Positions 59,521 to 64,000 of a stretch of 64,000 nucleotides of DNA are shown one piece after another. Positions within the stretch are counted from its first letter, which is position 1. The number at the start of each line of letters is the position of its first letter. The DNA lies in the NCBI RefSeq assembly GCF_000526795.1, contig NZ_JAGT01000001.1, positions 767,001 through 831,000 on the forward strand, written 5' to 3'. This DNA is from Ruminococcus flavefaciens AE3010. GTDB lineage: Bacteria; Bacillota; Clostridia; Oscillospirales; Ruminococcaceae. The notes beneath the pieces are model-generated. The model did no database searches, was not told the origin of the DNA, and was given only the letters and a program-made list of their open reading frames with translations. The position numbers were made by a program, and so were the translations under genes.

Positions 59521-60951
59521 ATGCCAAACAGATATAACGGCAGAGATGAAGACAACATTCCAAACACTGACAACGAAGACACCATGCTGCTCCCGGGCGG
59601 CGTTAACCCCTACAATGCTCCGCCTAAGCAGGAGCTTCCCCCACTGAGAAGAGTGAATCGCAGAAGCACTTCCTCACAGCAGGGCAGCAGCGGAGCTTCT
59701 CAGCAGCCGCCACACTTTCCACAGTCGGGACAGCCTCCGCAGTTTCCTCATTCACAGCAGCCGCCTCAGTTCCCACACTCTGCTCCACCACAACAGCCAA
59801 ACTATAATGATCCGCAGTATTACGACTATAATCAGCAGTCCCCGCAGGAATACAGCGGCGGCGGTTATTATGCGCCTCCCATGGACGAGCCTGCTCCTCC
59901 CCCACCGCCAAAGCAGCCTCAGAAACGCAAAAAGACTTCCGCTCCTCAGCCCGAGGCAGAGGAACGTCCGAAGAAGAAAAAGCGACATCACAAGTCGCTG
60001 CTGCGCAGGATAGTGGGCAGAGTATTCAAGACAGTACTTGCACTGTTCATGATACTTTTCTGTATGTATTCATGTACCTCTGTAGCCCTTATAAAGAAAA
60101 TGGACTATCTGCCCTCCGAGAGCCGTACCCATTACGCGGATACCCTCGGCAGAGGTCACGTCCGCAGTATTCTTGTTATCGGTACTGACGGTAGAACTGC
60201 CGACGACAAGGGACGCTCCGACTCAATGATACTGGTGTCCCTCAACAGCAAGACCAATGAGATAATCATGACCTCATTCATGCGCGACTGCTATGTGGAG
60301 CTGCCGAATACAGGCAGCTGGGACAAGCTCAATGCAGCTTATGCCTACGGCGGCGCAGACCTGCTCATGGACACTATCGAGTACAACTTCGATGTTCGTA
60401 TCGATGACTATGTAGCAGTTGACTTCGCTTCATTCGTATCGGTCGTTGATGCGGTAGGCGGAATAGATATCGACGTGAGCAACGAAGAAGCCGAGGAGAT
60501 AAACGTTATCCTCATATCCGAGGTAAATGAACTCATGGGCGACGACAGAATGTCAGACCTGCTCAGCGGCGGAGGAAAGCTCCACCTCAACGGCAAGCAG
60601 GCTCTGTCCTATTCACGTATACGAAAGGTAGGCAACAGCGACTTCGAGCGTACAGAGCGTCAGCGCAGAGTCATGTCGCTTATCATCGCCAAGCTCAAAA
60701 AGTTCAAGCCATCTATCTTCAAGAATCTTGCTTCCGATGTCATTCCCGATGTATCCACGAATATGTCCACACCGAAAGCATATCTCTACTCACTGAGACT
60801 GCCTTTTGCTCTGAAATATAAGACAAAGCAGATACAGATACCAGTAGAAGGTTCATATACTGCTGCCGATGTTGACGTAGGAAACGTTTTACAGGTGGAC
60901 TTCGGTGAAAACAGAAAGGTCATAGACGAAGAGGTATTCGCAAAGGATTAA
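59521..60951 (+). CDS. LytR-CpsA-Psr (LCP) family protein
   Basis: 476 aa. A long Pro/Gln-rich cytoplasmic N-terminus (about 1-155), one membrane helix (about 168-188), then an LCP domain outside: LVIGTDGRTADDKGRSDSMILVSLN (about 218-242), MTSFMRDCYVELP, and KLNAAYAYGGA, ending with the conserved SYSRIRK...DFERTERQR stretch (about 364-382). LCP enzymes attach wall teichoic acids, capsule or other undecaprenyl-linked polymers to peptidoglycan; Arg residues above bind the pyrophosphate. AAAGGAG stands upstream; a strong terminator follows. Confidence 0.93.
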   Translation: MPNRYNGRDEDNIPNTDNEDTMLLPGGVNPYNAPPKQELPPLRRVNRRSTSSQQGSSGASQQPPHFPQSGQPPQFPHSQQPPQFPHSAPPQQPNYNDPQYYDYNQQSPQEYSGGGYYAPPMDEPAPPPPPKQPQKRKKTSAPQPEAEERPKKKKRHHKSLLRRIVGRVFKTVLALFMILFCMYSCTSVALIKKMDYLPSESRTHYADTLGRGHVRSILVIGTDGRTADDKGRSDSMILVSLNSKTNEIIMTSFMRDCYVELPNTGSWDKLNAAYAYGGADLLMDTIEYNFDVRIDDYVAVDFASFVSVVDAVGGIDIDVSNEEAEEINVILISEVNELMGDDRMSDLLSGGGKLHLNGKQALSYSRIRKVGNSDFERTERQRRVMSLIIAKLKKFKPSIFKNLASDVIPDVSTNMSTPKAYLYSLRLPFALKYKTKQIQIPVEGSYTAADVDVGNVLQVDFGENRKVIDEEVFAKD

Positions 60952-60954
60952 GCA

Positions 60955-60985
60955 AAAGCCCGAAAGCATGAAGCTTTCGGGCTTT
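60955..60985. terminator. Convergent bidirectional terminator between LCP and GH5 genes
   Basis: A 13-bp perfect stem (60955-60967 with 60973-60985), 5-nt loop, with A and T runs on both sides, so it serves both converging genes. Confidence 0.92.
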
Positions 60986-61007
60986 TTGATATATAACGGC
61001 AACACTT

Positions 61008-62645
61008 TTAAAGTGAAGTTCTTATGCCAAGGAGGAACAGCTGTATCTCAAGAGCGTCTCCGCTTGTGAGACCATCATTGCCGCCTGCTACATCTCCGTT
61101 GATAACGCCTTCATGAGTGATGTGATGTTCATCTGTACCGTTCTCACCGAATTTGTTTGGATTTGCAAGTGACTGCATGATAAGTACGACGTCCGACATG
61201 TCAACGGTGCCGTCGCCGTTTGCGTCACCCTTTTTGCCTGCTGAGGGAGCTGTAGTAGTTGTTGAAGTCACATGCTCTGTTGTTGTTACAGAAGTTGTTG
61301 TCTCAGAAACATTGGTTGCAGTAGTTGTAGGTGCAGGTGCAGCTGTAGTTGTTGTAGTTTCAGTAGTTGTTACAGTTGTGGTCGCTGTTGAAGTTGTAGT
61401 TGAGGTAGTAGTCGTTGTCTCCGCAGGAGTCTTTGGATTGAAGCCCGATATCTCGTTGAAGAGCTTTTTCAGCTCCTGATCAACCATTTTGCAGGTGGAA
61501 CGGTCATAGTGTCCCTTGATAATAGTTCCGTCGTCCTGCTTTGAATCGGGAGTAGACCACAGTACAGGACAGAGCTGACGCTCATAAGCAGCCTTGCATA
61601 CCGAGCTGAGGAAAAGTCTTACAGAATCAGCGTCCTTGCCTTTTGTAGGACAGCCGTACTCGCCTACGATAACAGGTATCCCCTTGTCGATGAAGCCCTT
61701 CTTCATCATGTCCATATTGGCATTGAGCTCCTTGTAATCCTCGTCAGTCCCCCATGTGGAACGAGCCTTAGCCCATGATTCGTCCTTGTCTTCAAGTATG
61801 GCAAAGCCTGCGGGAGTATAGTAATGTACTGATACTGCCATGCGGTTCGCAGGGTCGTTTGGCATCTTGAAGAGAGGATCGCAGGTACGGTCAAATCCCG
61901 TGTTATATCCCGATATCAGCAGATGACGCTTCGGATTGTTTCCGCCTGATTTACGCACAACGTCAACGAACTTCTGGTTTATCTCATTTACAAGGGCATA
62001 GGACTCAGCCTTGCCGTCTGTGCTGCCCCATGGGTTCCACACACTCTCCCAGCCAAGCTCCTCATTCTGTGACTCGAACATGAGGTGGTCGCCGTAGTCC
62101 TTGAAGCTGTCGGAGATCTGCTCCCACATAGTCTGATAACGCTTCATGCACTCGTCCTTATTATCAGGGAAAGTATTTACCCAGCCGTTATCCCAGTGAA
62201 TATTGATGATACAGTACATATCAGCTTCGATGACCCAGTCAACTATCTCGTGGACACGAGCGTCGAGGTCGGGGCTGATCTGATAATTATCGCCCATAAG
62301 GTTTGACCATGCCACAGGAACGCGGACTACTCCGAAGCCCTCGTCAGCCATACCCTGTATCATCTTCTGCGTGATAACAGGACTGCCCCAAGCTGTTTCG
62401 TACTCCTCAACAGTGAGAACTCCGTCGCCCCACTGGTCGTCAACTTCCTTGATCCAGTCGCCGCAGGCTTCCATAGTGTTGCCAAGGTTGATACCGATGC
62501 CCATATCACGCACAAGCTCCATAGTGGTGATATCGCGCATGGTCGTATCTGCGGCATATGCCTTTTTTTCGCTCTGACCGAATGGCTGTGCAGTTGCAGT
62601 AAGCACCATAAGCGCAAGAGCCGTGCTGATGATCTGTTTTTTCAT
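61008..62645 (-). CDS. Secreted GH5 endoglucanase with Thr-rich linker and dockerin
   Basis: 545 aa. A signal peptide (about 1-31, ending AYA) is followed by a GH5 TIM barrel (about 35-400) with acid/base Glu195 (ESQNEE) and nucleophile Glu329 (VIVGEYG). A Thr-rich linker (about 408-470) leads to a C-terminal type I dockerin (about 472-545; loops GDANGDGTVDMSDV and GDVAGGNDGLTSGDA). It hydrolyses beta-1,4-glucans and would attach to a cohesin-bearing scaffoldin. AGGAGG precedes ATG 62645. Single gene between a convergent terminator and its own promoter. Confidence 0.95.
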   Translation of the reverse strand: MKKQIISTALALMVLTATAQPFGQSEKKAYAADTTMRDITTMELVRDMGIGINLGNTMEACGDWIKEVDDQWGDGVLTVEEYETAWGSPVITQKMIQGMADEGFGVVRVPVAWSNLMGDNYQISPDLDARVHEIVDWVIEADMYCIINIHWDNGWVNTFPDNKDECMKRYQTMWEQISDSFKDYGDHLMFESQNEELGWESVWNPWGSTDGKAESYALVNEINQKFVDVVRKSGGNNPKRHLLISGYNTGFDRTCDPLFKMPNDPANRMAVSVHYYTPAGFAILEDKDESWAKARSTWGTDEDYKELNANMDMMKKGFIDKGIPVIVGEYGCPTKGKDADSVRLFLSSVCKAAYERQLCPVLWSTPDSKQDDGTIIKGHYDRSTCKMVDQELKKLFNEISGFNPKTPAETTTTTSTTTSTATTTVTTTETTTTTAAPAPTTTATNVSETTTSVTTTEHVTSTTTTAPSAGKKGDANGDGTVDMSDVVLIMQSLANPNKFGENGTDEHHITHEGVINGDVAGGNDGLTSGDALEIQLFLLGIRTSL

Positions 62646-62699
62646 AATGATTCCTCCTGAATTTTAATAACCCATGAACAGATTCCATATTATGTATTA

Positions 62700-62728
62700 A
62701 TTATAGCACATTATGCAGCATCTTACAA
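62700..62728 (-). promoter_or_regulatory. Promoter of the GH5 cellulase gene
   Basis: TTGTAA (62723-62728), 17-bp spacer, TATAAT (62700-62705) on the minus strand, about 55 bases before the start. Confidence 0.78.
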
Positions 62729-62811
62729 CAGTATTTTGACATTTTTAAATATTTTTGGTATCAATATTACTATTTAGACATTTTTAAAGGCGTTTTATAC
62801 ACTTAAAGTGC

Positions 62812-62840
62812 AAAAAACGGTGCAGAAGAATCTGCACCGT
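62812..62840 (-). terminator. Terminator of the right-edge dockerin gene
   Basis: A 10-bp stem (about ACGGTGCAGA/TCTGCACCGT) with a 4-nt loop, followed by T6 on the minus strand, just after the stop codon at 62848. Confidence 0.9.
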
Positions 62841-62847
62841 AGGTTGA

Positions 62848-64000
62848 TTAATTGAATGCTTTTATAAGTCCGAGAAGGTATTTTTGCACCTCAAGAGCAT
62901 CGCCCACTGTTAGTCCGTCATTGTCCCCTGATACATCACCGTTATCAATGCCCTTTGTGGTGATGCGGCTCTTTTCAGTTCCGCTTTCACCGTATTTATC
63001 GGGATTTGAAAGAGACTGCATTATCAGCACCACATCAGACATATCCACCATACCGTCGCAGTTTGCGTCACCTTTGACGCCGTTCTTCTGATTTTCCTCA
63101 TCCGGGTCGAGCACATTCACCACCGATACCATTTTCGCTGCACCGTTGGGAGCTGTTATCTTTACGGAATAATTGCCCTTGGTATCCTCGTTTGTCCTGT
63201 ACATCATGGCAGTTGCACCGTCTATGGGCTCTCCGTTGTGATACCACTGATATGTGATATCAGGCACAGCACACTTGGAACGCAGTATGATAGAGGTGTT
63301 CTTTCTCAGGTAGATAGGCGTCTCTGCTGTATATATCGGGAAATCATCGGGTATCTTCACATTTGCTGCCGTGATGTCTCCCATGAGCTTCCAGTCATTT
63401 GCGCTGTCCTGCAGGAATACTCGCACCGAGCTTACCTCTTCCCCTGCTTTAAGTCCCATTATCTCAAATGGTATCCTGAACTCCACCACATTTCCGTTCC
63501 ACTTGCACTGACAGCCTGCATAGGAATCGTGGCTGAAGTATACAAAGCCATCCGAGGAATAATACAGCCAGTACCGCTCGTCGCCGTTTCTGACCTCGAT
63601 ATTGTACACGGGCTCTTTTGCATCATCGGGCATTTCCGCCATGAAATAAGCAGCTTCGCTGTCTGCCCTTACAGACAGTGAACAGTTGTCTTTCTTCGCA
63701 ATAAGGTCTTTTTCCTGCCACTCACGGGGAGACGACTTCTCACCATCAACAAAAGTAAAGTCATCAAGGGTCATCAGAAAAGTGTCAAATTTTGACAAGG
63801 TCGGAACGCTGGAGCAGTAAAGCATATTATTCGTGCCGTGTTCCTCGCTTGCTGTGACCTCGAAGCTTCCCAGATAGTTTGCTCCAAGCTTACTGTCCCA
63901 GACGCCCTCGTTGGCAAGTCTTATGCCGTAATTAGGAAGTCCTATATCTTTCTGATAATCGTAATTCTCACACCTGTCCGCAATAGCCGATATCCTCAGA
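62848..64000 (-). CDS. Dockerin-bearing secreted protein with CBM9-like and Ig-like domains, N-terminus outside the window
   Basis: About 384 residues are visible; the frame stays open to the right edge, so the internal Met at 63825 is not the true start. From the N-terminal side: an unassigned beta-rich part (RISAIADRCENYDYQKDIGL), a domain resembling CBM9/DUF1083-type sugar binding (SLSVRADSEAAYFMAEMP, then NVVEFRIPFEIMGL), an Ig-like module (DITYQWYHNGEPIDGATAMM), and a type I dockerin (GDANCDGMVDMSDV and GDVSGDNDGLTVGDA). Probably a cellulosome-type plant cell wall enzyme or binder; its catalytic part, if any, lies beyond the edge. Confidence 0.85.
   Translation of the reverse strand, partial: LRISAIADRCENYDYQKDIGLPNYGIRLANEGVWDSKLGANYLGSFEVTASEEHGTNNMLYCSSVPTLSKFDTFLMTLDDFTFVDGEKSSPREWQEKDLIAKKDNCSLSVRADSEAAYFMAEMPDDAKEPVYNIEVRNGDERYWLYYSSDGFVYFSHDSYAGCQCKWNGNVVEFRIPFEIMGLKAGEEVSSVRVFLQDSANDWKLMGDITAANVKIPDDFPIYTAETPIYLRKNTSIILRSKCAVPDITYQWYHNGEPIDGATAMMYRTNEDTKGNYSVKITAPNGAAKMVSVVNVLDPDEENQKNGVKGDANCDGMVDMSDVVLIMQSLSNPDKYGESGTEKSRITTKGIDNGDVSGDNDGLTVGDALEVQKYLLGLIKAFN

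Noticed and set aside
1-64000. CRISPR arrays, tRNA or rRNA genes, insertion sequences, prophage or integrase genes, attachment sites, origin
   Set aside because: None was found on reading both strands; hairpins and short repeats present do not have the spacing or genes required.

Overview
The window looks like chromosomal DNA of a plant-fibre-degrading Ruminococcus-type bacterium (Clostridia, Oscillospirales). The basis is: dockerin-bearing secreted proteins with Thr-rich linkers (a GH5 cellulase, a second dockerin protein cut by the right edge, and a C1A peptidase), low/mid-GC Firmicute promoters (many near-consensus -35/-10 pairs with a 17-bp spacer), strong AGGAGG-type ribosome binding sites, a complete spoIIIA operon and sigG. 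No tRNA, rRNA, CRISPR array, transposase, integrase or phage gene was seen.

Layout. (1) 1-13.4 kb, minus strand: a 15-gene housekeeping operon that appears to be read from one promoter at 13378-13406. In transcription order it is asp23-like, GNAT, nusB, a TsaD/Kae1-like gene, xseA, xseB, ispA, dxs, tlyA, nadK, argR, recN, a histidine phosphatase, a GH42 beta-galactosidase and dtd. The core follows the Bacillus subtilis order spoIIIA-yqhY-nusB-xseAB-ispA-dxs-tlyA-argR-recN, but accBC, spoIVB and spo0A are missing from it. (2) 13.5-18.2 kb, minus: spoIIIAA-AH, the mother-cell side of the feeding-tube channel. (3) 18.3-23.7 kb, minus: a lone FAD reductase, then a sugar ABC importer without ATPase, preceded by a leader of about 390 nt. 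(4) 23.7-26.9 kb, minus: a dockerin-bearing C1A peptidase split by a one-base frameshift in a homopolymer. (5) 27-37.1 kb, minus: two operons. One encodes a PHP phosphoesterase, a YdcF-like protein, a small protein and an unusual TIM-barrel/acyl-CoA-synthetase fusion. The other encodes tRNA/rRNA modification enzymes (tmcAL, mnmA, trmN6-like, rsmI) with a HAD phosphatase and an isochorismatase-GNAT fusion. (6) 37.4-49.7 kb, mostly plus: ackA; DUF3737 (minus); an ECF sigma/anti-sigma-like pair; a pyridoxamine kinase; sigG; a second ATPase-less sugar ABC importer in an operon with a GH105 hydrolase, probably for pectin (rhamnogalacturonan) oligosaccharides; and an NfeD/SPFH membrane pair. (7) 49.8-50.0 kb: a hairpin-rich non-coding repeat-like element. 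(8) 50.3-61 kb, plus: an MBOAT / DHHW-SGNH / FkbH-HAD / ACP / metallophosphoesterase operon that resembles dltABCD in logic; then rlmB, a degenerate P-type-ATPase-like membrane protein and an LCP wall-polymer ligase. (9) 61-64 kb, minus: the GH5 cellulase and another dockerin protein.

The most interesting parts are the Dlt-like acyl/glyceryl transfer operon, the pseudo-P-type ATPase next to an LCP gene, the TIM-barrel/acyl-CoA-synthetase fusion, and a shared ribosome-binding-site/hairpin/AUG arrangement upstream of dxs and rlmB. All functions are read from sequence motifs only; no database search was possible.
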